DNA from: Azadirachta indica
Taxonomy: Eukaryota; Streptophyta; Magnoliopsida; Sapindales; Meliaceae
Length of the DNA: 64,000 nucleotides
Reading direction: 5' to 3'
Assembly (NCBI GenBank): GCA_022749755.1
Contig: CM040452.1
Span: 14,774,350 to 14,838,349 of the forward strand
Part shown: piece after piece, positions 49,434 through 63,468 of the stretch
How the letters are laid out: the number at the start of each line of letters is the position of its first letter
How positions within the stretch are numbered: position 1 is the first letter of the stretch
Position numbers and translations under genes: made by a program
Notes under the pieces: model-generated
The model's database searches: none
Seen by the model: the letters and a program-made list of their open reading frames with translations, nothing else
Told to the model about the DNA's origin: nothing

Positions 49434-51167
49434 TGTTCCACCCAAAAACGATATACTCCTATTGCAACCACGAACAGAAACCACCTTTAGAAGCCAAATA
49501 GATGAAGAAAAACCAAAGCATAATCTCAAGCTTTTTATCACTTTCAGGGATCATAGATATTATCAGTGTCAATTTTTTATGTAATTTTTTTTTATTCCGT
49601 GAAAGATCATTGTGATGTCTTTTATATTAAAAAACGAGAAGAATCCATTGAAACATTGAGAGGGGAGGAGTTGTCCACAGCTGGTGGAAAGATCCCTGTG
49701 CCATATCATAGCAAGTCAAAATCAAAACACATATGCAAAAAGACAAACAGAAAATAATATTATACAGGTCAAGCCATGTAAAATCCGGCAACTTAGAGCA
49801 CTGACACTTTTGACTCTTTTCGGCAGATGTTGCTCACTTCATTTCATAGCAGATCGTGTTTCCCCAGTTCTATTTCCATAAATAATTGGGTTAGTTGAAT
49901 CTCCGTATGCTCTGCCAATGTCGAACTTCTAGTCGTGACAATAACAAACCATAACAATTATCTTTTCCAACTCTGAGGCTTAGATCCCCACCATCATACA
50001 GCTGGCAAGTTTTTGCCACATTAATATCCACAGAGCTGAGACCTGAAGAGCTGCTATGAAGCCAGCCCTTGTAGATCATTTGGTTTAACTCAAAAAATGC
50101 TTAAAGGTACACATAAGGATCTAAGTTAAACCATTCAACAATTAGTTCCTCGTTCATGTAAAAATATGGCAACTTAGTGACCACTTAATAATCCTTGTCA
50201 CAAAAAACATGAGAAAAATCATCAAAGCAAAACGAAGGAACAAAGAGAGGATATATGGTCATGAATACAAAGAAGAGAAGAGACATGCGAGTACAGTGTT
50301 TAGAGAAACTGAAGTACTGGGTTTAGTGAGTGAATGTGATCATCATGATTCATAGGAATAGTTAATAGGATTTACCCATTCACAAGTCCAAATTGGCAAC
50401 TCAGTAATAATGAGGATTCCCTTGCCTTGGGACCAAGTGTGAATGTCTGACTTTAGAGAAAGTCTTAAAAGGCCTATATTACCTTATTATTATGACACCC
50501 TTTACTTATGAAGTATCATATAATATTTATATAAAAAAAGGTTTCAACTTATAAACACGAATTTATACATAGATAATAGTAATAATAATATCCGTAATTT
50601 AGCATTAATTATTACAATTAAATGCTGATTTAATAAAAAATGATATGAATATTTTTATATCCAAAATAATTAATATAATTCTATTTTGGAGGGCACACGC
50701 TCACCAAAAAAACTGATTCCAATGCACGTGCACCACAAAATTAATTCCTTTTTATTCATATAAGGAAATAGAACATTAAACATGTTGTAGTAGTAATTTA
50801 AAAATAAAACAAGAAAAATAACAAATATAAAACTGGTAACCACAAAGCATTCTATTTATTATCAAAACAACGTGCGCATAGAGTAAAGTGCGTTGTCAGT
50901 GTAAGTACGTACTTATAAACGCTGTTCCTTTTGGGATTTTACCGGTCTTGGTTTTTTTTACCATTCATGAAAAAGAGGAAAAAAGGAAGCAAGGAAAAGG
51001 TATTGTTACGAGTCATCGTCATCATCATCAACATCATCAATTATTCAAAGAACATAAATATTGAGAAGTATTAAAAAGGTACCCTGTCTGTCTTTAGTTT
51101 AGATTCTGGTGCCAGAATTTTAAGACAATCTTGCCTTTCTTTCCTTCCTTTCTTTCATTAGATTCAT
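49434..51167. other. Divergent promoter region of the DUF1218 and YTH genes
   Basis: This separates two divergently transcribed genes. The sequence is AT-rich around 50500-50900. A pyrimidine-rich stretch at 51130-51160 is the likely leader of the YTH gene. No coding region is supported. Confidence 0.5.
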
Positions 51168-54100
51168 ATGGCGGCAACCCAATCACAAGCTCCAGATCGT
51201 ACGACCGGTACTTTTACCTACCTAACCCATCATCTCTGTGTATAAAAAATATGCGTGTTTCTCTCTTGATCTGGAATTCTTCATTTACTTTATGGTTTTG
51301 TAGGTGTCTTCATAATTCTGATGATGGGTTTGTTTTATTTTATCACATCTTTTATGTCTGAGTTTATAAGTTCTTACAGTTGATGGGTTTGAATCTGGCT
51401 TCTTTGATCAGTGGTTTCTTTTGGTTGTGAATTACTTCTTCTTATAGTTGTTTAGTTCTTGTGGAGGACTATAGAAAAACTTAATAAATTGTATTTGGTT
51501 GTTACGATAAGATCTTGTGTGTTTTTGGGCCTGTATCTAGTTGTTTTGTTGATATAATTAGGTTAAAAGTAGAGTAGCTTTGATCTTATGTTGAGATCTG
51601 GGATCTGGGAATTGTAAGATGACCAGAATTATTTCAAATTTTGGATTTTTATGATCTTTAAACACTTTATAGGAAAGTGAAATCCATAGTATTTTGGGTC
51701 AATTTGGTAATCTGTTGGGGAAGGTGGTGAGTTTCTTGAATTTTTCCTTCTTTCCTTGTAAGGTGTAAAGTATAATCACTGATTTCTAGTACAATTACAA
51801 ATTCTTCGCCTATGGCATAAATAAGTCTGTGAATGAGCCTCAAAGATTGAAAAAGAAAAAAAAAGACAGCATTCGTTATGATCAAGATGAGAATTCAGTT
51901 TAGATATATTCATGTGAAATAATTTTCAACTTTTTCTCAAGCTTTATGGACCTGTGATCTTTTCTCATTGCTACAGCAAAGTGCGGAAATCTTGTTTCTG
52001 CTTCTTTTGGTAGCTCAGATTGTTGCCAGAAGCTCAATGTTGTGTATTAATGCTGTGTGGTATGAATCAATAGTATGTAAAATGAAATTTTCATGATATT
52101 GTTTATTGTTGATTCGTTGAGAACTTGAGGTGACATGAGATTGTTTGTCAGTTGGGTTTTTGATTAATTGCAACATGTTGTTTATACATATAGATTTTGG
52201 TTGCTAATGAGCGTGTCTATGAATTTTTGTCTTTGCCCCTTATCCTTCTGATCTAGGCATTTTACCCTGTAAGTAAATACTAAGTCTATCAGTCAATGTG
52301 TCAGAACCTTTACTCTAAAATATATTCATATTTTCTATTTATCATGGGTGCATAGGTGTGCACGCGTGGATTTGTGCGCACATATTCATAGCTTCAAGTT
52401 TTCCTATCCCAGAATTTAGCTTTGGTTGGTCAATAATTTGTACTGCCTGTGTTTCTAAGACTTATAAAGTCACTGAGCATACTGATCATGGATGCAGAAG
52501 AGCAGCCTGCTGATCCAGATAAGATGAAGGAGCAGGTAGTTGTGAGTCTATATGAAGCCCTTACTTTGTTTTATTTGTTTCTCCATCAGTCACTTTGAAA
52601 TAACAGAGAAAAATTTGTTTCTCCATCAGTCACTTTGAAATAACAGAGAAAAAAAATAGTAACAGATTTTCATTTTTTTCTTGTCTTCTCAGGGACTTTC
52701 AGCAAAAAATGAGAGTTCAGTTTCTCCTAATTCCTCTCAGGGCACTGTCACCACCATAGGACATGCAAGGGAGACTGCAGCACAATCAGGTTCTTTTAGT
52801 TCAGGTGGAGATCGTTCTGTCTACTCATCTAATATCTACGCACCACAGGCACAGGCCTATTACTTCAGAGGTTAGTCTTTCATCTGCTGGATCTGTTAAG
52901 CCAAGAAATTTGGCCTGATCAGGCTTTGTTGATTGTCCCAGCCAAATATCTAGTTTTGTTACTTTTGAGGGCGAAATACAGCTTGCTGCTTTTATGCATA
53001 AATTGAAGTTTAAATATATTGTAGCATACCTTGGATCCATCAGTGGTGATGCCCTGCTAAAATTAATTTGAGAAAGGACAATTTAGTTACAGTACTGGCA
53101 AATTCTTGGATCTATCATATGGAAAGATGAAAGTGATTAATTTTCATTATAGAAGGAGTCTGTTGAATGCCAATTGACCTTCTATCGGCCATGAGGATGT
53201 GCATTCACCCCGTCTTTCGTCTTTAAAAGTTCAGATGATAATGCCATGAGTTTAGACAGATGAAATTTAGTACTTTCTATGGTTGTTGATAGATTACCTC
53301 TCAAGGTGAATCATCAATTCATACAGAAATTAAGTTTAGTCTTCTATGTATTTTTGATGATTGAACTACAATTTTATCTGTTTTACTGGTCTTGAATTAT
53401 GTAAGTAGTCAACATGGTGATATACCTCAGTTGCACTTGATTGCAGTATACTTATTTTACTTTATTACTTGTAAAAATGCATTGAAGGGATCAGCTCCTA
53501 ATTTGTTGATGTGACTTCAGGTTATGACCATGTTACTGGTGAATGGGATGAATATCCTCCTTATGTCAATGCTGAAGCATTGGAACTTGGATCACCTGTT
53601 AGTACTTTTCCCCCTTTCTTGAATTTTCTTCTGCCGAGTAAACTTGCTGTTTACCTTGTCTAATGTTTGATAAATATGTAGGGGGTCTACAATGAAAATC
53701 CTTCGCTTGTATATCATTCTGGATATGGCTACAGTCCGCAAATGCCATATGGACCATATTCCCCTGTCACAACTCCTTCTGTTGGAGGAGATGCACACTT
53801 GTATTCTCCCCAGCAATTTCCATTCTCTGGGCCACCTTATTACCAGCAGCTTGTTTCCCCTAGCATGCAATATTCACCAACTCCCGTATCACAACCAGAG
53901 TTCACACCTCTAATGAGTGCTGACCAACAGAATGATAACATGCTTTTTGGACCAAGGCCTGGTTATCCTCCTCCACTGGGATCTTTTGGCAGGGGCAGTA
54001 TACCTGGAAATCCTGGTCCGATTGGTTTTCATGATTTACAGCAAGGGTTTGATGGATTGAGATCTGGAGGACTTTGGTCTGATTGGTCGAAGCCCTCTGA

Positions 54101-56076
54101 CAGACAGAGGTCTCTTACTCCAATATCGCCAGCTGTATCTCCACAACCAATTGGCACGTTTGGGTCATTTGGGCAGAATGTTCCTGTGGTTGGTTTTCTT
54201 TCCTCCAGTACCTTATCATGTTTTTGTAATTAGTGTATTAAGTTAATCAATGGCAACTTTTATTCGAACCTGGAAACAAACTTGTTCATAACTCTTAGCC
54301 TAATGCTGACTAATGAATTACAATTTTCTGCAGGCATCTCAACAACAAAGATCATTGTATGGGTTTGGATCCAGTTCAAACTCCTACAATAGAGGCTACA
54401 TGCACAATGCTTTTAATCAGGGTTCTAATTTTGGTAGTGCATCGATTCCTAATTTGGCAATGAACAGTCGTGGCTGGATTGCTCTTGACAACAGCAAACG
54501 ACGTGGGAGGGGTAGTGGTTCTTTATGTGGTTGCAATGGTACTCTTGATATACTGAATGAACAAAACCGGGGTCCAAGGGCCTCAAAGCCTAAAAGTCAA
54601 ATGACAGATGAGAATGGGTCATCTGTGGAGAATAACAAACATAGCAAGTCTGTAATCAAGATTCTTGACGAATCATACAACCGGCCAGATTTTGTCACTG
54701 AGTACAAAGATGCAAAGTTTTTCATTATCAAGTCATATAGTGAAGATAATGTTCATAAGAGCATTAAATATAGTGTCTGGGCCAGCACGCCAAATGGGAA
54801 CAAGAAGTTAGATGCTGCTTTTCGTGAAGCTAAAGAGAAGCAAGACACATGTCCAGTGTTTCTCTTCTTTTCGGTAAAATACCTTATCCTCTACTCTTGA
54901 AGACAAGAACATAACTTAGAATAAAATAGAGTTGGTGCAAGGTCTTGAAGTGATGATGCTACTGAAAATTAGGCAATTCTGTTTTACTGCTGCGATGACT
55001 TGCATAACTTCTGTTCTACTGCTTTTAAGCTAAGACTCATCACTAGTCATATCGTTCCTAGTTGCTGGTCACATCATAGAACATTATTCTTTAAAAGTTC
55101 CATACTAATTTTTATTTTAGAAAGATATTCTTGCTCAAGAATTTTGCAGCTTTTTGCTTTGCCAATGTCTGGGTGTTAAGTTGCACATTTTATCATCAGT
55201 GGTAGTTTGATACAGTTGTATTTTCCAAGTAATTGTCTCTGTACAGGACATTAAGTTTCACAAATTGCAGCAAATTGGTACAAGAGAACAAGCTTGGTCC
55301 CTCAAGTGTAAGAAATGAATTAGGCTATTTTAAGACATGAAGCAGTCATTGCGAATGTTTTATTAGATCTATTCCCATGGTTTTGAGAAGAGTTGCTTGT
55401 TTAACCTTCTCTGTTGAACTTTTAAAATGTTAGAAGGACACTGTAGAATACTGATTTGACCTTGATTTTCTTGTGTGCGTTACACTTGCTAGAGGAGGGC
55501 TCTCTTAATGCTTGTTGGTATCAATTTTTGCAGCAGTAAAAAATTGTTTACTTTCTGCTATTATTCTGTTTCTGTACTTCCAGTTTCTGTTCAGATTTAT
55601 GATGCATTTAATATGCAGGTGAATGCTAGTGCTCAGTTCTGCGGGGTGGCTGAAATGATTGGGCCTGTTGATTTTGAAAAGAGTGTGGATTACTGGCAGC
55701 AAGATAAATGGAGTGGCCAGTTCCCTGTCAAGTGGCATATTATCAAAGATGTCCCAAACAGTCAGTTCCGTCACATTGTACTGGAAAATAATGACAATAA
55801 GCCTGTCACTAACAGTCGGGATACACAGGAGGTAAATTCGTTGGGAACTTCTGGAATAAAAGTTTTATAGTATTTTAATCATCAAGGAATGACGTAGTCC
55901 TCTGTCCTAATATTTTTTTTCCTATATAAGCCAAGGTATATAGCCATAACTGCAGCTCTGATTGTTATTGCCTCACATAAAGTTGGTTTGAGGTCTCATC
56001 TTTCTTTTTAGAAAAAAAAAAATAAAAAAACCTTTAGAACTTTGTTTTGTGTACTCATTACTGAAAAGAGAGAGAG

Positions 56077-56108
<32 letters not shown>

Positions 56109-56880
56109 TGGAGGAAAACCCATGAATAAGTGGTCCTATCTTTTGATCCTGATGAGCCTTGTACTTACGTAATGCTTATGTCATTCGTGGCCTTCTCCTT
56201 TGGTCCAAACACATCTCTCTGTCCCATGCATTTCCGGGCTCAAATCTGAGGTTGATAATAATCGTATTGCAAATTTGTGCAGGCATGCTATTCTAATTGC
56301 ATATTGTTCCCTCACTTTATTCTTGTTTATACACTACCCATTCATCCACTAACCATCATTCCACCTCTCAAGTCCAAAGCAGATATCATAGTTGAGGGCT
56401 TATTTTTTGTTTTTGAATATTAGCACGTCAGCTTCTTGATTCTCATAATTGTTCATACTCATGACTATTATTTTGTTTGTGCCTAATCATTAAAATAAAA
56501 TATTGCAGGTGAAATTGGAGCAAGGTATGGAGATGTTGAACATCTTTAAGAATTATGAAACTGATATGTCAATCTTAGATGATTTTGAGTTCTATGAAGA
56601 TCGGCAGAAAGCCATGCAGGAAAGGAAGGCGAGACAGCAAGCTAGCCTGATGTCTGTAGGAGTAGTTGGAGAAAGTGATCATAGAAATGCGATTGCATAT
56701 TCCACTGATTTCATCAAGCAGATGTCCAAGAGCTTTGCTCAAGTTGTTCGCTTGGATGAGGGTAATGAAGAAGGCACAGGTACTGACAGAGCTACTTCTG
56801 CCTCTGATGGCTCTGTCGGTGCAAGAGTTAAACTTGAAGATGCTCTTACAGCCACCGTTGCATCTGATCAGACCAGTTAG
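51168..56880 (+). CDS. YTH-domain m6A reader (ECT family)
   Basis: Eight exons: 51168-51207, 52498-52535, 52693-52870, 53521-53597, 53682-54188, 54334-54873, 55619-55831, 56509-56880. All are GT-AG in phase; total 1965 bp (654 aa). The long N-terminal half is a Tyr/Gly/Pro/Gln/Ser-rich low-complexity region. The YTH domain begins near residue 404 ([20 protein letters not shown]). Its aromatic cage is complete: W429 (KYSVWAST), W486 and W491 ([10 protein letters not shown]), with the spacing seen in Arabidopsis ECT2 (57 and 5 residues). It should bind N6-methyladenosine in mRNA in the cytosol. The exact ECT number is not certain; the ECT2/ECT3/ECT4 group is likely. An in-frame ATG at 52488, in the first intron just before exon 2, could start a shorter form ([12 protein letters not shown]) from an alternative promoter. 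Confidence 0.92.
52573..52652. repeat. Perfect 40 bp tandem duplication in a YTH-gene intron
   Basis: A 40 bp unit beginning ATTTGTTTCTCCATCAGTCA is present twice head to tail, at 52573-52612 and 52613-52652, essentially without differences. It lies inside the intron between exons 2 and 3, shortly before the acceptor at 52692. The identity of the copies points to a recent origin. Confidence 0.85.
56066..56104. repeat. GA microsatellite in the last YTH-gene intron
   Basis: An interrupted GA run of about 38 bases in the intron before exon 8. Confidence 0.85.
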
Positions 56881-59800
56881 GAGGATATCTTAGGTTGGGA
56901 TTGCTGTTCTAAACTTATAATCTACTCTTTTGAGTTTTTTTATGGTTTTATGATAAGGTAAATTTCTAATGTCTTTGAGTTCATTGGAATGCATCGGGTA
57001 ATTGAATGAAAGGTCTTATGAGTTTTACAGGCTGATGAGCTTTGTGTATAATATATCTTTCGAGTGCTGCTTTTCTTATTTTAGTGATTACTTTTAAATC
57101 CTTTATTTATTTTTCTTTTTTTTGTTTTGTTCTTTCCGTTGCTTTCTGAGTGAGTGTAGTTGTGGGTGGATATTGACTGATGTCTTGCATTTGTAAAGTT
57201 CCCCATCTTTGCAGGCAATTTAATAATGGAAAATAGCATAAGGCGTTAAAGAGAAACTCTTTCAATTTTATTGTTTAATGATTTGTGAGTTGATTCCATT
57301 ATCAACAACTGCTTTTGACAGCAAGCTTAAGCGGTTCCTTGGGAAACTTAGTTCCCACATATATTGACAGAAAATGAAATGACCGGTTTCATTTCATCTG
57401 TTAGATTTTTGTATTTTTATCTCCATATGTTTTTCGGCTCATGTGCATGTTTGGTTTTGCAGAGTCAGAATATCAGTTTGAAGTGCAATTAAGACTGTGT
57501 TATGATTCCATTCTGGTACTGCTTTTAGCAATTTGTTATCTGGGACTCTGTTTTGTCCTTGATTGTAATATTCAGTAATGTAGAACTGTATCGCCATGAA
57601 GGCTCTGCATTTTTGGAAGCCCATTTCTTTCTTTTTTCTTTTTTATTTTTTTGTCCCTTTGTGCAAATAATGATCATTTTGCAGATGAGTGTGAAATGAT
57701 TGAATTTTCATAGTAAGAGTTGCTGCTGTTATGATGATTTTTCATAATCTTATTGGATTCTTATTAAGTAGAACACATATTCCCATACAAGACAGACAGC
57801 CTGGTATGGTATGGGTCTCTATACTTGCTAGTTTAATGTAAGCTGCAGGCTTCTTATCAAGAATCCATATTTGCTGCTGGAAAATGCAAACAACTTTTAT
57901 TCATTAAATTATGTTCCTCAGACAGAACGGAATACATGATACATGATACATAATCTTGTGCTCAGGATTGAAATCAAAGTGAGAGTTGTAGGTTTGGGTG
58001 GCTGTTGAAGTAAAATGAAGAAAGTTGGGATGATGTCGTGTGGTTCAGCGCTTGTGGGACTTGGCACGAGTTTTGTCTCTACTCCCCATATATGATAGTG
58101 AATGAATATATTATAAGGAATGTGTGATGGATTAATTAATTTCCGGGTTACCCTCGTGTGTTATTTTCTTGAATGCTCAATGTCAATGATGGATAACATA
58201 ATTCAGAGTGTTAAGTAATCTTAGCATTCTTGACTTGTTACCGTAAATATGATACCGCCATCTTTAAAATCATTAAAAATAAAAAAGCTGCGGCTGAGCT
58301 GGGGCTGGTGCGAACCCACAGGATTGATGATAGTGAGTGGTGTTATAGAAAATACCAGGTGGAGTGAAGGGAGCCTTACTCTCCCAATCTCTCCTGCTCC
58401 TTGTCTATTGCCATTCCTACGACAATGACAAACAATCAGACTTTTTTCAATAAAAATAAAATGAAATGGGCATCTAGTAAATATTTTCCACAATTAAAAT
58501 AATTTGGTTTAAGTAACTTCAACTAAGGAACCATATTCTTTCTTTGTCTTTGAAATACTAAAATAATAATAATAATAATAATAAATAATAATAATATTAA
58601 TAACATTAATAGTAATAATTAGGGTAATGATAACAATAAAAATATTAATAAAAAAAACTAAATAAATAAATCCCATTCACTTGCATTTATTTTCTTAATA
58701 TATAATTAATATTGTTGTGTTTTTATTTTACTTTAAAAATATAGTTATAAAATTATTTGATAAATAGTATTTTTAGTGAGGAATCGGGGATATCACTTTT
58801 TCATAAATACGTGACACTTAAGAATTTTTCAAGGCAACATATTAATTTATTAGCATTTACTAGAAGAGGACTATTGAAGAAATAGTGTAAAGCCCGCCTC
58901 AACTTAATCTTAGTTTATATTTAATATTGTTAATTTTCACTAACTTTAAATATAAAACTAAAACAAAAAATGTTTGATAAATTTAATATTATATATTTTA
59001 TACTTCTATCCACCATTGTTGTTAATTTAGTCAAAATTAATCATAGTTAAAATTTGTTTATAATTATAATATTATTTTAAGAATTTTGAAACTAAAATTT
59101 GTTGGAAATTATTAATCATATTTATTGTCACACCTTCAAATTCTTTTTAAACTTTCTTTATTTACAAGTTTAACTTTAATAAAATTACATAAATATATAT
59201 GTATATATATATATATAAAAATCTAATTAAACTCATATATTTTAGTTTATATTAAACACTCTTTATCCCTATTATGCAATAATTCATTAATATTACTACT
59301 AATTTTTTTGTATTATCAATAAACTTTTATTAACCCCTAAATTAGATAAATAAATATTTTATTTTCCAACCAATTTAGAAGATTTTTAAATTGATAAAGA
59401 AAATCATTATAAAGAGGGCATTGATTATGAAGAAAAAACTTTTAATGACAGAAATTTGTTAAGAATTTACTTGATAAGATTAATTGAGCAAGATTAAAAA
59501 AAAGAATTTAAGTTTTTGTTTTCAATTAAAAAATTGAAAATATTAAGATTTGCAATGAAATAATAATAAAGGTCAATTTTGAAATCAGGGGAGTGTTATA
59601 AGAACTTTCTTTTTAATATTACTATATTTTAATAAAATAAATAAACAAAATTTATAAGAATTTTGAAGCCATAAACGTAACTCTAATATTAAGTCTAAAA
59701 AATATTTATACAAACTTATTGTAAAAATTAATATCATGTTACTTTATCATTGTTTAATTTTTATTTTTTAATTGATCAAATCAAATCAATGCTACACTTA

Positions 59801-60055
59801 ATAGTACTGAAAATCAATGTAAATAAAAAAAATAAACATTATTCCAAAAAAAATGTAAATCTTTCCTTCGATTTAACGGCAAACGCAGTAGTAGGCAACA
59901 TCGTAACCGTCGACCCAGGAAGTAGCTCTGACAGCACGATACTTTTATGACAAAACCTTCATACGCACACGACACAACCAAACCCAAAACCAAACAACTG
60001 AGTTGATTGAAAAGCTTTCGAGTTTAATGTTTGGCAGCAGAGAAAGATTACACGC
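56881..60055. other. Intergenic region between the YTH and START genes
   Basis: The first few hundred bases should be the 3' untranslated region of the YTH gene. The rest has no recognisable gene. From 58550 on it is very AT-rich, with an (AAT)n microsatellite at 58560-58600. No transposon ends were recognised. Confidence 0.55.
58560..58600. repeat. AAT microsatellite
   Basis: About a dozen AAT units with one interruption, in AT-rich intergenic DNA. Confidence 0.85.
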
Positions 60056-62146
60056 ATGGGAAAATTCTGGATTTCACCGTCGTCATACGAGTTCTGGAGC
60101 CAGAACACTCGTGGAGGATATGCAACTCTCATAGCACTATTCATCATACTCATCTACCACTTCTTTAAACGCTGTCTCAATTTCTTTGCCTCGGGCCTTA
60201 GATCACCCTCGTCATCTTTATCTTCATCGTCTTCTTATTCTGCTATTACTGTCGCTTCCCGCCCTGACAATTCTCAATCAAGGTTATATATATATTTTTA
60301 TTTGTTCTAATTGGGTTTTCCCTTTCAATTATTTGTTTTATCGCTTCTGTTCACGGGTTTCGCTCAACTGTGTTGTCTTCGTTGTTCGCAGAATAATTTG
60401 TTGGATTTTTTTCATTCTTCTTTCGTTTTGGGCATTTATGTCAATTGGGTTGCTTGTATTTTCTAGTATTTTGGTGATTCTCTATAATGAAGCTCTTGTT
60501 TTGTTCTATTTTAATGCGTCTGCATGGTGATGTTTAATTTTGGTGCATTCGAATTTCATTTTTATAGAATTTTTAGCAAATATTTTATCTATATGTTTTA
60601 GTTTTAAAATAGCATTTGAAAGCAGTTTGTTCCCTTCTGACTTGCCATTGCATGACTGATGTGGATGTTCTGTTCACTTCTGCAGAATATCGGAAATTGT
60701 GTCAGATGAAGATTTGAAATTCTTAATTGACAACTTGGACCATAAGCACAATGAGAACGAGAAATGGGAAAATGTCATTGACAAAAGGAAGAATCTTTTA
60801 TCTTATAGTGCAAAATGCTGCAGACCTACGGTTAAGTGTTTGGACTCGATCTTTTTTACAAGTAGAGACACTGAAAGTATTCTGAGCTAGCCCTTATACT
60901 CTGGTCTATAAGAAATTCATGTTGGTTTCGTAATCTGTTATTATTCTACGTCTTTCAGCTTCAAGTATAAGATACCTCTCAACATTAGAAAATTTCTCTT
61001 TCCCTCTTTTAGCAACACTCTTTATTGATTAGCTGATAAAAAACTGTTTTCAGTTTTAGATGTACCTTCATTCGCAATTCATTTGTGTTGTCTTACATGT
61101 TCTGTATCCTTTATTGCATTTCTTGTGGCACATCTCGTTTGGAGTCTCTTTTGAACGTGATTATTATGTAGGTCTATGCTTTGCTGGTTTAGCAAATAAA
61201 AGTAATTGACTTGAGTTGATGTTTCTTTGTTTTTGCCTGAAGGATGGTCCTTTGAAATACTTGAGTGTCACAGTATTTGAGAATTGCTCCCCCGAGAACT
61301 TAAGGGATTTTTACATGGACAATGATGACAGAATCCAGTGGGACAAGACTCTGGTTGAGCATAAGCAGCTGCAGGTGGATGAAACAAATGGTACTGAAAT
61401 TGGTCACACAATAAAGAAATTCCCCCTCTTGACACCTAGGGAATATGTGTTGGCTTGGAGATTATGGGAGGGGAGAGATAAAACTTTTTACTGTTTTGTC
61501 AAGGTAAATGTCAAGAAATTTCAATCTTGGAGCCAAATATTTACTTGTGACTTTGCATATATTTGGAAGCCCTGTAGATATCTTTCTCTTCATCTATTTT
61601 TTCCAGTCTGTATCATGATTCAGGATTTATCTAGATAAAATAAGGAGCTACGTTGTAATTGGTCAAGATCAGGAAATTTGAGGTCTGGAACAACAGAAGA
61701 TAATATGCACTAAGATCTGCTTGTCATGATTTTTGGAATAAATTAAGCTTTTTTGGCTGCATCTACAATAAAAGTATTGGGTTTGATTAAGTAGTTTTTC
61801 TGCTGTTATCTTTGATAAAAAAGAGTTGACTAGTTCTCACTGGACTTGCCTGGTATTATTTGTCAAACAGAAGGATATATGTTAAGCACAAACTGTTATC
61901 CTACTGTCTTTTGATGTTCTTGGTCTTTTTCTGAAATCTTTTTGTTTAAATGACGTATTTCATTCTAATTTTCGTTTTCGACCCTGGTTAGGAATGTGAG
62001 CATCCTTTGGCACCAGAGCAGAAGAAGTATGTACGTGTTAAGTATTTTAGATCTGGATGGCGTATCCTGAAAGGCAAGTGTTTCATTTACTCACCTACAA
62101 ATTCAGTTCTACCTTTTCTTTTTCTGGCCTTTGTAGTTTCTTCCTC

Positions 62147-62210
<64 letters not shown>

Positions 62211-63468
62211 CACACACTCAAACACACACACACACATATCATGTAAACATCTCATATCTTGGTAATTCTAATGCTTTGATTCAAATTTTTTTATGTAGTG
62301 GGTAAGGGAAGATTTTTCTGTTCTGCTTAAACTTCACTTCTATATGATATGTTCTTCTACATAAAGAAAGCTATAGGGGATTGCATAGTCACTAACTAGT
62401 TTTACAGCATCTGTATGCTTGACACATTCTTAAGGATGATGGTGTCCTGATTAGTTTGATTAAGTACAAGGAGCAACTTTGTTTTTTCAGTACCTGGTAG
62501 AGATGCCTGTGAGATCAAAATGTTTCACCAAGAAGATGCTGGTTTAAATGTGGAGATGGCAAAGCTGGCTTTTGCAAAGGGCATATGGAGTTATGTGTGT
62601 AAAATGGACAATGCTTTACGCAAATACTCCATGGTCAAGCATCCTCAGACAAGTCCAGCTGTTTCTGCCATCAGCCTCATTCAAAAGGTCAGGACTTGTT
62701 GATACCATCTTTAATATCAGTGTATCTCAGTTTACAAAGTCAATCAGATTTATGATCTTATTGTTGTGCCATTCTCCAATCTGTTTTTTAACTATTAGAA
62801 ACTTGGTTGAGGTTGGCCAGATCTCATGGTTAATATGATAGCTAATCACAGTTCATTTATGTTCTAGATTCTGTTGTCTAAATGCCTCTTTGGAATCAGA
62901 TATACCTGTTAATTTAGTGATTTTATAGCAATATTCTATTCTTATCCTTTGATCTACTGTACTGGTAGTACACTTTCATTATGACATTACAATTTATGTA
63001 TCTTTACATCCTAAGAAGGTTTCTTTTTGACTAATTGTCTTAATTTGTTATGCTGTTTGTAATAAAGATAGTGATGTGTAGAATATACTCAGCGGCCTAA
63101 ATCATTTATTTGACCAATATTTGGCATAAAATTAGGTCATTAATTTTTCATGGTACTCCTGTTTGTGTTGATGTCTTCTGTGCCTCTACATGTAGGTTCC
63201 AGTTGAATTAGAAGCAGTGAAGAGTGTGAGTTCCTCAGAAAGTCCAGCAGCAACTGCTATACATGGAGTATATACTGGTGAAGGAAAAGGAAAGAAATTA
63301 ACTAGAAGGCCATCAAAGAAACTGGTAGCTAATGGTTTGCTGCTGCTTGGGGGTGCGATCTGCCTCTCTCGTGGTCACTCTGCTCTGGGTGCAAAAGTTG
63401 CCATGGCATATATCTTAACCAAGCTGCATAAGCGTGGTGCCTCATCTGGACAAACTGGGAAAGCTTGA
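60056..63468 (+). CDS. Membrane-anchored START-domain lipid-binding protein
   Basis: Six exons: 60056-60282, 60686-60830, 61243-61503, 61992-62073, 62491-62687, 63196-63468; total 1185 bp (394 aa), phases consistent. Intron 4 uses a GC donor (AAAG|GCAAGT); the others are GT-AG. Residues 22-37 form one membrane span (YATLIALFIILIYHFF) followed by a basic and Ser-rich stretch. The START domain runs from about 80 to 300 (YLSVTVFENCSPENLRDFYM, WDKTLVEHKQLQ, EYVLAWRLWEGRDKTFYCFV, YVRVKYFRSGWRI, KMFHQEDAGLNVEMAKLAFA). A second hydrophobic stretch (GLLLLGGAICL) lies near the C-terminus. The architecture matches the small plant family of PCTP-like START proteins with N-terminal anchors, presumed to carry a phospholipid or sterol-like ligand; the ligand is not known. 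Confidence 0.9.
62074..62490 (+). other. GC-AG intron in the START gene
   Basis: The donor is GCAAGT after AAAG, the usual strong context that lets U2 introns use GC. The acceptor is TTTTTTCAG. No GT nearby keeps the frame into the conserved PGRDACEIK segment of the START domain. The intron also holds a long CT/CA microsatellite. Confidence 0.85.
62145..62237. repeat. Compound CT/CA microsatellite
   Basis: About 32 TC units run into about ten CA units inside the GC-AG intron, starting roughly 70 bp after the donor. It is the longest simple repeat of the window and is likely to vary in length. Confidence 0.9.
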
